DNA from: Bin95 sp965220855 | GTDB lineage: Bacteria; Pseudomonadota; Alphaproteobacteria; Bin95 | Assembly: GCA_965220855.1 (NCBI GenBank) | Contig: CBDCQY010000001.1 | Coordinates: 3,033,057 to 3,097,056 of the forward strand | Reading direction: 5' to 3' | DNA length: 64,000 bases | Shown: positions 15,247 through 22,447 of the stretch, in pieces | How the letters are laid out: the number at the start of each line of letters is the position of its first letter | How positions within the stretch are numbered: position 1 is the first letter of the stretch | Notes under the pieces: model-generated | Seen by the model: only the letters and a program-made list of their open reading frames with translations | The model's database searches: none | What the model was told of the DNA's origin: nothing | Position numbers and translations under genes: made by a program

Positions 15247-16254
15247 ATGCAGGTTCGTGGCCTGCCTCGGCAGTTTACACGAGGCGCCCGGCTCGCGTCG
15301 CGTCTTTGCGCTGCGCAGCGTAGCGAAGCAGCGCAAAGACGCGACATTGTGCGTCGTTGGCGCGCCACCATGGCGGCCGGCCTGACCGCCGAGCAGGCGG
15401 CGCAAGCCGTCGGCGTGCCTCGCACCACGCTTTACCGGTGGCGGCAGCGTCCCGAGCGGCGCTCCACCCGCCCGTTGCGCCGGCGCACCCCGGCATGGTC
15501 GCCGGAGCTGGTCGCCGCCGTGCGCGACATCCGCACCGAGTTCTCCATGTGGGGCAAGGCGAAGATCACCGTGATCTTGCGCCGGCAGGGCTTCGGGACC
15601 TCCGAAAGCACCGTCGGGCGCATCCTCAAGGCCCTGATCGACCGGGGCGTCGTCCTCCCGGTCCCGACCGTGCGCCGCAAGGCCCCGCGCGCCCAGCGCC
15701 GCATCCGTCCCCACGCCCGCCGCCTGCCCAAGGGCAAGAGGCCCACCCGGCCCGGCGAGATCGTCCAGATCGACACCCTGACCATCAAACCCGGACAGGG
15801 GCGGCCCACCGTCAAGCAGTTCACCGCCGCCGATCCCGTCTCCAAATGGACCTGCGCACAGGCCTGGCGGCGCGCAACCGCCAACAACGCCGCTCGCTTC
15901 CTCGACAAGCTGCGCAGCGCCATGCCCTTCCCGGTCAAGGCCATCCAGATCGACGGGGGCTCCGAGTTCAAGGCAAGCTTCGAAACCGAGTGCCAAAGGC
16001 TCGGCATCGACCTCTGGACACTCCCCCCACGAACCCCGGAACTCAACGGGCATGTCGAACGAAGCAACGGAACATGGCGATATGAGTTCCACGCCGTCTG
16101 GGACCTCCCCGACAACCTCGACAGCCTCAACCGATGGATCGACGCCTTCGCCGACGAGTTCAACACCTGGAGACCCCACCAGAGCCTTGGAGGCCAGACC
16201 CCCTTCGAATACCTTGCCTCACTGACAGCCCAAGAGACCCACACCGTCCCATAA
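15247..16254 (+). CDS. IS transposase, integrase-core DDE type (IS481/IS3-like)
   Basis: 335 residues from ATG 15247, which has AAGGAG 7 bases upstream. An N-terminal helix-turn-helix (AEQAAQAVGVPRTTLYRWRQRP, near 50-72) is followed by an rve-type catalytic core: Asp in IVQIDTLTI, Asp in IQIDGGSEF, and Glu in HVERSNGTWRYEF, then the PHQSLGGQTPFEYL tail common to integrase-core transposases. It is a single uninterrupted frame, which favours the IS481 group over frameshifted IS3. It catalyses cutting and joining at the inverted repeats. An odd palindrome is embedded in the first 35 codons. Confidence 0.9.
   Translation: MQVRGLPRQFTRGARLASRLCAAQRSEAAQRRDIVRRWRATMAAGLTAEQAAQAVGVPRTTLYRWRQRPERRSTRPLRRRTPAWSPELVAAVRDIRTEFSMWGKAKITVILRRQGFGTSESTVGRILKALIDRGVVLPVPTVRRKAPRAQRRIRPHARRLPKGKRPTRPGEIVQIDTLTIKPGQGRPTVKQFTAADPVSKWTCAQAWRRATANNAARFLDKLRSAMPFPVKAIQIDGGSEFKASFETECQRLGIDLWTLPPRTPELNGHVERSNGTWRYEFHAVWDLPDNLDSLNRWIDAFADEFNTWRPHQSLGGQTPFEYLASLTAQETHTVP
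15297..15345 (+). repeat. 18-bp perfect inverted repeat inside the transposase gene
   Basis: The arms at 15297-15314 and 15328-15345 are exact reverse complements separated by 13 bases. As RNA this is a strong hairpin about 50 bases after the transposase start codon. It codes for the Arg/Ala/Gln-rich segment around ASRLCAAQRSEAAQRRD, which looks like an insertion ahead of the helix-turn-helix. Confidence 0.85.
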
Positions 16255-16375
16255 CTCATGGACGAGGACACGCGCTTGCAATCGCCGGACGGGCAGTTAC
16301 ATAATGGGCCGGGTTCCGGCGGCGGCACAGCTGGGGAGCCGCGCGCCGGAGGGCGATAAGGGAGCTTGGAGCATC

Positions 16376-17191
16376 ATGCCAGGCCACTGGTCTCCGGATG
16401 CGCTGCCTTGGGCGGCGTTCGATCCCGAGCGGGTCGATGCGCGTTTCGTTCCGCTCGTGAAAGCGGCGAGCATGGTCGAGTCGAACGGCCGCGACTATGC
16501 CGCCTATCTCAACCGCGTGTTCGCGGCAGATCCCGAATTCGGCGCGGCGATGGACGTCTGGGCCGAGGAGGAAGTGCAGCATGGCGAGGTGCTCGGCCGC
16601 TGGGCCGCGCTCGCCGATCCCGGCTTCGACTACGAGTCGGCGCTGGCGCGCTTTCGCGCCGGCTACCGCATCTCCATCGACGCCGACGCCTCGGTGCGCG
16701 GCTCGCTGACCGGCGAGCTGATCGCGCGCTGCATGGTGGAGGTCGGCACATCGTCCTTCTACAGCGCGCTCGCGGACGCCACCGACGAGCCGCTGCTGAA
16801 GGCGATCTGCCGGCGCATCGCGGCCGACGAGCTGCGCCATTACAGCGTCTTCTATCGCAACATGAAGCGCTATCTGGCCGAGGAGCGGCTGAACAAGCTG
16901 CGCCGCATCCGGATCGCCTTCCTGCGCACGCTGGAAACCGAGGACGACGAACTGGCCTACGCCTGGTTCGCCGCCAACGACGATCATGGCCTCGACTACG
17001 ACCGCCGGCGCTGCAACCACGCCTACATGAAGGAGAGCTACGCGCTCTACCGCCCGCGCCACGCCCGCCGGGGCATGATGATGATCTTCAAGGCGGTGGG
17101 CCTGAAGCCGAACGGGCGGCTCGCGCGCGCGCTCAGCGATCTCGCGCTCGGCATCATCCGCTTCCGCGCCTGGCGCCTGGCCCGCGCCTGA
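16376..17191 (+). CDS. Ferritin-like diiron-domain protein
   Basis: 271 residues. The helical core carries the carboxylate/histidine pattern of a ferritin-like four-helix bundle: Glu in MVESNGRDY, EEEVQHGE, GELIARCMVEVGTSSFY, and ADELRHYSVFYRNMK (two E-x2-H pairs). These ligands bind two irons in oxygenases, rubrerythrin-like and desaturase-like proteins. The C-terminal 70 residues (RGMMMIFKAVGLKPNGRLARAL) are basic and may touch membrane or a partner. The substrate is not evident. An ATG with a GGAG 12 bases upstream lies just downstream of the IS right end (118 bases), so its native promoter may have been displaced. Confidence 0.75.
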   Translation: MPGHWSPDALPWAAFDPERVDARFVPLVKAASMVESNGRDYAAYLNRVFAADPEFGAAMDVWAEEEVQHGEVLGRWAALADPGFDYESALARFRAGYRISIDADASVRGSLTGELIARCMVEVGTSSFYSALADATDEPLLKAICRRIAADELRHYSVFYRNMKRYLAEERLNKLRRIRIAFLRTLETEDDELAYAWFAANDDHGLDYDRRRCNHAYMKESYALYRPRHARRGMMMIFKAVGLKPNGRLARALSDLALGIIRFRAWRLARA

Positions 17192-17278
17192 ACGAAGCGC
17201 CCCGAGGGCGGCGCTTGCCTCCGGGGCGGGGGAGGCTGTAGCTTGGCGGGCCTGCGCACGATTGCCATGGAAACGCCG

Positions 17279-18235
17279 ATGTCCGACCTGCCGAACGCCG
17301 TCTCCATCTCCGAGGAAGGCCCGCGCGAGGGCTTCCAGATCGAACCCGGACCGATCCCGACCGAACGCAAGATCGAGCTGATCGACGCGCTCTCCGAGAC
17401 CGGCCTCAAGCGCATCCAGGTGGCCTCCTTCGTCAGCCCGAAGCGGGTGCCCGGCTGGGCGGACGCCGACGCCGTGGTCGAGGGCTTCCGACGCCGGCCG
17501 GGCGTGGCCTATTCGGTGCTCTGGCTGAACGAGCAGGGCCTCGACCGGGCGCTCGGCAAATCCGGCATCGAGCTCAGCGGCGCGATCTCCACCTCCGCCT
17601 CCGAGACCTTCATGCAGGCCAACACCAATCGCGGCCATGCGCGCAATCGCGAGGTGCAGCACAACCAGATCGACACCTATCTCGCCCATGACATGCCGGT
17701 GCGCAAGGCGACCGTGATGGCCGCCTTCGGCTGCAATTTCGAGGGTGAGGTGCCGGTCTCCCGGGTGCTGTCGGCGGTCCGCGACCTGATGGAGATCGCG
17801 GCGGAGAAGGGCGTGCGCATCGAGCTGCTTTCGCTCGCCGACACCATGGGCTGGGCCACGCCCGCCTCGATCAAAGCGGTCTGCGGCGCGGTGCGCGAGG
17901 CCTGGCCGGAGCAGAAGCTGTCACTGCATCTGCACGACACGCGCGGCATGGGCGTCGCCAACGCCTATGCGGGGCTGGAAATGGGCGTGACGCGCTTCGA
18001 CAGTTCGGTCGCCGGCCTCGGCGGCTGCCCCTTCGCCGCGCACAAGGGCGCGGCCGGCAATGTGTGCACCGAGGACCTGGTGTTCCTCTGCGAGGAGATG
18101 GGGGTCGAGACCGGCGTCGATCTCGACGCGCTGATCGAGTGCGCCCGCCTGGCGGAGGACATTGTGGGCCATCCGCTGCCGGGCTCGGTCATGCATGGCG
18201 GCTCGCTCTCCCGCTTCCGCGAGGCGCGCGCCTGA
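17279..18235 (+). CDS. DRE-TIM metallolyase resembling hydroxymethylglutaryl-CoA lyase, altered active site
   Basis: About 318 residues, similar in size to HMG-CoA lyase. Conserved family features are FVSPKRVP (51-58), LSLHLHDT with metal His217 and His219, and GLGGCPFA with Cys250 before the glycine-rich loop GAAGNVCTEDLV. Two key positions differ from characterised HMG-CoA lyases: the VGPRDGLQ motif reads EGPREGFQ (Asp to Glu at 17), and the catalytic Glu of IETTSFVSPK reads Gln47 (IQVASFVSPK). It probably cleaves a related 3-hydroxyacyl-CoA. ATG 17279 is chosen; ATG 17267 and a TTG at 17243 with a better Shine-Dalgarno are alternatives. It is followed closely by the aminotransferase gene. 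Confidence 0.8.
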   Translation: MSDLPNAVSISEEGPREGFQIEPGPIPTERKIELIDALSETGLKRIQVASFVSPKRVPGWADADAVVEGFRRRPGVAYSVLWLNEQGLDRALGKSGIELSGAISTSASETFMQANTNRGHARNREVQHNQIDTYLAHDMPVRKATVMAAFGCNFEGEVPVSRVLSAVRDLMEIAAEKGVRIELLSLADTMGWATPASIKAVCGAVREAWPEQKLSLHLHDTRGMGVANAYAGLEMGVTRFDSSVAGLGGCPFAAHKGAAGNVCTEDLVFLCEEMGVETGVDLDALIECARLAEDIVGHPLPGSVMHGGSLSRFREARA

Positions 18236-18263
18236 CCGGCGCGGGCGAGCGGAGGACCCGCCC

Positions 18264-19430
18264 ATGAGCGGGCGGCATTTCCTGCATATTCCGGGCCCGA
18301 CCGATGTGCCGGAGCGCATCCTGCGGGCCATCGACCGGGCGGTGATCGACCATCGCGGCCCCGGTTTCGCGGCGCTCGGCCGGGCGGTGCTGGAGGGCAT
18401 GAAGCCGGTGTTCGGCACCGGGGCCGGGCGGGTGGCGATCTATCCCGCCTCCGGCACCGGGGCCTGGGAGGCCGCGCTGGTCAACACGCTCTCGCCCGGC
18501 GACCGGGTGCTGATGTTCGAGACCGGCCAGTTCGCGACGCTCTGGCGCTCGCTCGCCGAGCGGCTCGGCCTCGATGTGCGCTTCGAGCCGGGCGACTGGC
18601 GCCATGGCGTCGATCCCGAGCGCGTGGAGGCCGCGCTCCGCGAGGAGCCGGCGCTCAAGGCGGTGGCCGTGGTCCATAACGACACCTCCACGGGCGTCAC
18701 AAGCCCGGTGGCCGGCGTGCGCGCCGCCATGGACCGGGCCGGCCATGGCGCGCTGCTGCTGGTGGACACCATCTCCTCGCTCGCCTCCCTGCCCTATGCG
18801 CATGACGAGTGGGGCGTCGATGTGACCGTGGCGGGGTCGCAGAAGGGGCTGATGCTGCCGCCGGGCCTCTCCTTCAACTGCATCTCGGAGAAGGCGCTCG
18901 CCGCCGCCCGGACCGCCCGGCTGCCGCGCGCCTACTGGGACTGGGAGGCGATGGCGGAGCCCAACCGCACCGGCTATTTCCCCTACACGCCGGCGACCAA
19001 CATGCTCCACGGCCTGCGCGAGGCGCTGGTCATGCTGGTCGAGGAGGAGGGGCTGGAAGCGGTGTTCGCCCGCCATGCGCGGCTCGCGGAAGGGGCGCGC
19101 CGGGCGGCGGAGGCCTGGGGGCTGGAGCTGCAATGCCAGGACCCGGCGGCGCGGTCCAACTCGCTCACCGCCGTGCGCACGCCCGAGGGGTCGAGCGCCG
19201 ACGCGCTCCGCGCCACCGTCCTGCAGCGCTTCGACGTCTCGCTAGGCAACGGCCTCGGGCGGATCGCCGACCGGGTGTTCCGCATCGGCCATCTGGGCGC
19301 GTGCAACGAGGCCATGCTGCTGGGGGCGCTCGCCGCCATCGAGATGGGCCTCGGCCTCGCCGGCGTTCCGCATCGCAAGGGCGGCGTCCAGGCCGCCATG
19401 GACTGGTTCGCCGCCAGCAACGCGGCCTGA
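18264..19430 (+). CDS. Class V aminotransferase, serine-glyoxylate aminotransferase type
   Basis: 388 residues. It begins HFLHIPGPTDVPERILRA, the standard SGAT/AGAT opening, with PASGTGAWEAAL (PLP phosphate region), LLVDTISSLAS (Asp168) and the PLP lysine in VAGSQKGLMLPPGL (Lys194). SGAT transfers the amino group of serine to glyoxylate, giving hydroxypyruvate and glycine. This fits the malate synthase and hydroxyacid dehydrogenase remnant elsewhere in the window as a glyoxylate theme; related enzymes act on alanine or sulfonates, so the exact donor is open. GGAGG precedes ATG 18264. Its stop codon lies in the first copy of a 64-base repeat. Confidence 0.9.
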   Translation: MSGRHFLHIPGPTDVPERILRAIDRAVIDHRGPGFAALGRAVLEGMKPVFGTGAGRVAIYPASGTGAWEAALVNTLSPGDRVLMFETGQFATLWRSLAERLGLDVRFEPGDWRHGVDPERVEAALREEPALKAVAVVHNDTSTGVTSPVAGVRAAMDRAGHGALLLVDTISSLASLPYAHDEWGVDVTVAGSQKGLMLPPGLSFNCISEKALAAARTARLPRAYWDWEAMAEPNRTGYFPYTPATNMLHGLREALVMLVEEEGLEAVFARHARLAEGARRAAEAWGLELQCQDPAARSNSLTAVRTPEGSSADALRATVLQRFDVSLGNGLGRIADRVFRIGHLGACNEAMLLGALAAIEMGLGLAGVPHRKGGVQAAMDWFAASNAA

Positions 19431-19583
19431 AGCGCCTCCGTCGCCTTATTTGTCGCTCGCGGCAGCCGGCCCCTGGCCGGCGCCTGCGCGGGCGCGCCGC
19501 ATAAGCGGCGGGCCGCAGTCGCGGCCTGAAGCGCCTCCGTCGCTTTATTTGTCGCTCGCGGCAGCCGGCCCCTGGCCGGCGCC
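19421..19583 (+). repeat. Duplicated 64-bp block (period 99) covering the aminotransferase gene end
   Basis: The sequences 19421-19484 and 19520-19583 match at 63 of 64 positions (C/T at 19445 versus 19544). The first copy includes the last codons and stop of the aminotransferase gene. Each copy contains the stem GCCGGCC-CCT-GGCCGGC (19465-19481 and 19564-19580). Confidence 0.9.
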
Positions 19584-19599
19584 GGGAACGGAGGCGCTT
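19529..19599. terminator. Nested stem-loop between convergent genes
   Basis: The outer arms AAGCGCCTCCGT (19529-19540) and ACGGAGGCGCTT (19588-19599) are exact complements and enclose the 7-bp stem at 19564-19580. It lies between the aminotransferase stop and the convergent VOC gene stop, so it probably ends transcription from both sides. A clear U tract is lacking. The first repeat copy could pair with the same right arm as an alternative. Confidence 0.6.
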
Positions 19600-19988
19600 T
19601 ATCCCCCGGAGAGCAGTTCCGGGGCGGGCGCGATGATGCAGAACACGGCCCCGGCGGGGTCCTGCAGCACGGCGATGCGCCCGACCGAAGGCACATCGAA
19701 CGGCGCGCGGCAGACCGTCCCGCCCGCCTCCATCGCCTCTGCCGCCGTGGCGTCGGCGTCCTCGACGCGGATATAGGGCGCCCAGTGGGGCGGAATGCCC
19801 GGCTCCGGCGACGCCATCGCCCCGCCGACCGGCATGTCGCCGAGCGCGAACATGGTGTAGGGCGGCCCGTCCGGCGTCTCCGCGCTCTCCACGCGCCAGC
19901 CGAACAGCCGGCTGTAGAAGGCCGCCGCGCCCGCCACATCGCCGGTCAGCAGCTCGTTCCAGAAGAACCGTCCCACATCGTCGCTCAT
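19599..19988 (-). CDS. VOC-family (glyoxalase/bleomycin-resistance fold) protein
   Basis: 129 residues. Two beta-alpha-beta-beta-beta halves are readable: VGRFFWNELLTGDVAGAAAFYSRLFGWRVE, and YIRVEDADATAAEAMEAGGTVCRAPFDVPSVGRIAVLQDPAGAVFCII. The second half is the typical VOC ending. Members bind a metal or substrate in a cupped sheet and include glyoxalase-like and antibiotic-binding proteins; no specific activity can be assigned. The ATG at 19988 overlaps the epmA stop (ATGA), so it is translated with epmA. Confidence 0.85.
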   Translation of the reverse strand: MSDDVGRFFWNELLTGDVAGAAAFYSRLFGWRVESAETPDGPPYTMFALGDMPVGGAMASPEPGIPPHWAPYIRVEDADATAAEAMEAGGTVCRAPFDVPSVGRIAVLQDPAGAVFCIIAPAPELLSGG

Positions 19989-21031
19989 GCGCCGTCTCCT
20001 TCGCATCCGTCTTCCGCCGCCGTCACCGGGGCCCACAGCACCTGCTCGATATGCCGCGCGCCGGCGGTCAGCATGGCGAGGCGGTCGAAACCGAGCGCGA
20101 TGCCGGCCGAGCGCGGCAGCCCGTATTCGAGCGCAGCGAGGAACTCCTCGTCGAGGGGCAGATCGTCGCCATGGACCGCCCGGCGCTCGGCGGCCGCGGC
20201 CTCGAAGCGCCGGCGCTGCTCGGCCGCGTCGGTGAGCTCGCCGAAGGCGTTGGCGAGTTCGAGCCCGCCCACATAGAGCTCGAAGCGCTCCGCCCGGCGC
20301 GGCTCGGCCGGATCGAGCCGGGCGAGCGCGGCCATGCGCGCCGGCCAGCCATGCAGCACGGTCGGGCGCGCGAGGCCCAGATGCGGCTCGACGCGGTTCA
20401 GGAAGAGGCGGAAGAAGAGGTCCTCCCAGCTATCCGCCCGGCCGGGCGCGAGGCCCTCCGCCCGGCAGGCGTCGGCGAGCCGCTCCCGGTCGGCGTCCAG
20501 CAGATCGAAGCCGAAGCGCTGCTGGAAGACGCCCGCGACCGACAGGCGCTCGAAGGGCGCGCGCACCGGCACCCGGCGTCCCCGCCAGGCCAGCTCCGGC
20601 CCGGCCAGCGCCAGCAGCGCCTCGCAATCCGCCACCAGCTGCGGCCAGTCCGCGCCCGCCCGATACCATTCCAGCAGGGTGAACTCCGGGTGGTGCGTCG
20701 CCGAGCGCTCGCCATTGCGGAAGACGCGCGCGAACTGGAAGAGGCGCGGCTCGCCCGCCACCAGCAGCTTCTTCATGGCGAATTCGGGCGAGCTGTGCAG
20801 CCGGAGCGCGCGCCCCCGCCCGTCCGGCTCCCGGAGCCGGGTCTCGAAGGGCGCGACATGCGCCTCCATGCCGGCCGCCACCTGCAGCGCCGGCGTCTCC
20901 ACCTCGACGAAGCCCTCGGCATGGAACCAGGCGCGCATCCGGCGCAGCAGCGCCGCGCGCTCATGCAGCGCCTCGCGTCGTGCGGCGTAAGCTTCGGGAC
21001 GCCACCAGGGCAGCCGCTCGGAATTCGTCAT
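19985..21031 (-). CDS. epmA: EF-P lysine aminoacylase EpmA (GenX/PoxA type)
   Basis: 348 residues, a class II lysyl-tRNA synthetase-like catalytic domain without the tRNA-binding N-terminal domain. Motif 2 reads FRNGERSATHHPEFTLLEWYRAG; motif 1 lies in FVEVETPALQ, and the C-terminal GIALGFDRLAML is motif 3. EpmA attaches beta-lysine (made by EpmB) to a lysine of elongation factor P, helping ribosomes through polyproline stretches. Neither efp nor epmB is adjacent. It is followed by the overlapping VOC gene and is divergent from the isovaleryl-CoA dehydrogenase gene. Confidence 0.94.
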   Translation of the reverse strand: MTNSERLPWWRPEAYAARREALHERAALLRRMRAWFHAEGFVEVETPALQVAAGMEAHVAPFETRLREPDGRGRALRLHSSPEFAMKKLLVAGEPRLFQFARVFRNGERSATHHPEFTLLEWYRAGADWPQLVADCEALLALAGPELAWRGRRVPVRAPFERLSVAGVFQQRFGFDLLDADRERLADACRAEGLAPGRADSWEDLFFRLFLNRVEPHLGLARPTVLHGWPARMAALARLDPAEPRRAERFELYVGGLELANAFGELTDAAEQRRRFEAAAAERRAVHGDDLPLDEEFLAALEYGLPRSAGIALGFDRLAMLTAGARHIEQVLWAPVTAAEDGCEGDGA

Positions 21032-21107
21032 GGCCGGATGCTAGCAGCATCCCGCCCGGTTTGCGGCTATGCTCGCGGCCCCACACCGGACCGTCTGGAG
21101 GGCTTCC

Positions 21108-22280
21108 ATGCGCGCCAACGCCCTGCCGCCGTTCGACTTCGGCCTCGGCGAGACCGCCGATCTGCTGCGGGCCACGGTCGAGACCTTCGCCGCCGACGAG
21201 ATCGCGCCGCGCGCCGACGAGATCGACCGCTCCAACGCCTTCCCGCGCGACCTCTGGCCCCGGCTCGGCGCGCTCGGCCTGCTGGGCGTCACGGTGGAGG
21301 AGGATTATGGCGGCGCGGACATGGGCTATACCGCCCATGTGGTGGCGATGGAGGAGGTGAGCCGCGCCTCCGGGGCGGTCGGCCTCTCCTACGGCGCGCA
21401 TTCCAATCTCTGCGTCAACCAGATCCGCCGCAATGGCAGCGAGGACCAGAAGCGCCGCTATCTGCCGAAGCTGATCTCCGGCGAGCATGTGGGCGCGCTC
21501 TCGATGAGCGAGCCGGGCGCGGGCTCCGACGTGGTCGCCATGAGCTGCCGGGCGGAGAAGCGGGGCGACCGCTACCGGCTGAACGGCTCCAAGATGTGGT
21601 GCACCAACGGCCCGGACGCCGATGTGCTGGTGGTCTACGCCAAGACCGCGCCCGACGCCGGTCCGAACGGCATTTCCGCTTTCCTGATCGAGCGCGACTT
21701 TCCGGGCTTCGGCGCCGGGGCCAAGCTCGACAAGCTCGGCATGCGCGGCTCCGGCACCAGCGAGCTGGTCTTCGAGGATTGCGAGGTGCCGGAGGAAAAC
21801 CTGCTCGGGCGCGAGAATGACGGCGTGCGGGTGCTGATGAGCGGCCTCGACTATGAGCGCCTGGTGCTGGCCGGCGGGCCGCTCGGCCTGATGCAGGCGG
21901 CGCTGGACGCGGCCCTGCCCTATCTGCACGAGCGCCGCCAGTTCGGCCAGCCGATCGGCTCCTTCCAGCTGATGCAGGGCAAGCTGGCCGACATGTATGT
22001 GACCATGAACGCCGCGCGCGCCTATGTCTATGCGGTCGCCCAGGCCTGCGACCGGGGCGACACCACGCGCAAGGACGCCGCCGGGGCCATCCTGCACGCC
22101 TCCGAAAAGGCGACATGGATGGCGCTGGAGGCGATCCAGTGCCTGGGCGGCATGGGCTATGTCAATGACAGCCCGGTCGGGCGCGTGCTGCGCGACGCCA
22201 AGCTCTACGAGATCGGCGCCGGCACCAGCGAGATCCGCCGCTGGCTGATCGGGCGCGAACTCATGGCGGAAACCGGTTAG
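21108..22280 (+). CDS. ivd: Isovaleryl-CoA dehydrogenase
   Basis: 390 residues from ATG 21108 with GGAGGG upstream. An acyl-CoA dehydrogenase with the IVD hallmark GLSYGAHSNLCVNQI, the FAD segment SMSEPGAGSDVVAM, WCTNGPDADVLVVYAKT, the catalytic-Glu region LVLAGGPLGLMQAALD, and a C-terminal YEIGAGTSEIRRWLIGREL. It oxidises isovaleryl-CoA to 3-methylcrotonoyl-CoA in leucine catabolism, the substrate of the carboxylase whose beta subunit lies 6.5 kb away. Other leucine genes (mccA, liuC) are missing here. A stem-loop follows the stop at once. Confidence 0.94.
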   Translation: MRANALPPFDFGLGETADLLRATVETFAADEIAPRADEIDRSNAFPRDLWPRLGALGLLGVTVEEDYGGADMGYTAHVVAMEEVSRASGAVGLSYGAHSNLCVNQIRRNGSEDQKRRYLPKLISGEHVGALSMSEPGAGSDVVAMSCRAEKRGDRYRLNGSKMWCTNGPDADVLVVYAKTAPDAGPNGISAFLIERDFPGFGAGAKLDKLGMRGSGTSELVFEDCEVPEENLLGRENDGVRVLMSGLDYERLVLAGGPLGLMQAALDAALPYLHERRQFGQPIGSFQLMQGKLADMYVTMNAARAYVYAVAQACDRGDTTRKDAAGAILHASEKATWMALEAIQCLGGMGYVNDSPVGRVLRDAKLYEIGAGTSEIRRWLIGRELMAETG

Positions 22281-22308
22281 AGCCTGTCCGTCAGGGACGG
22301 GCAGGCTC
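22280..22308 (+). terminator. Stem-loop after isovaleryl-CoA dehydrogenase gene
   Basis: A 13-base stem (22280-22292 with 22296-22308, one G-U wobble) with an AGG loop begins at the last base of the stop codon. It has no U tract, as is common in G+C-rich genomes; Rho-assisted or structure-only termination is likely. Confidence 0.65.
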
Positions 22309-22354
22309 CAGGCCGCGACGGCGGCCGAAGGCCGGCTGCCGTGAGCGACAAACA

Positions 22355-22371
22355 ACGCAAACCCTTTGCGT
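22355..22371. promoter_or_regulatory. Palindrome upstream of the Liv-type operon
   Basis: ACGCAAA-CCC-TTTGCGT, perfect 7-base arms, about 80 bases before the start of the binding-protein gene. It is a candidate operator; no regulator gene is adjacent, and the role is inference. Confidence 0.4.
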
Positions 22372-22447
22372 CTGCAAGGTTTCGGCGCTAAGCTCGCTGA
22401 ATCGGGTCCGGCAGAGGCCCGCCGGGCATAGCATCGGGGAGGAGGAA

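Larger units (their letters stand above)
15165..16257 (+). mobile_element. Complete insertion sequence with 14-bp perfect terminal inverted repeats
   Basis: The ends are GAGTTATGGGACGG at 15165-15178 and its exact reverse complement at 16244-16257. The 1093-base element encodes one transposase, whose TAA stop lies inside the right repeat. No convincing target-site duplication is seen in the immediate flanks (CAAA on the left, ATGG on the right). The intact ends and open frame suggest a recent, possibly active copy, located between gcrA and the ferritin-like gene. Confidence 0.93.

Noticed and set aside
15165..16257. Target-site duplication for the IS element
   Set aside because: Flanking bases outside the inverted repeats do not match convincingly on the two sides.
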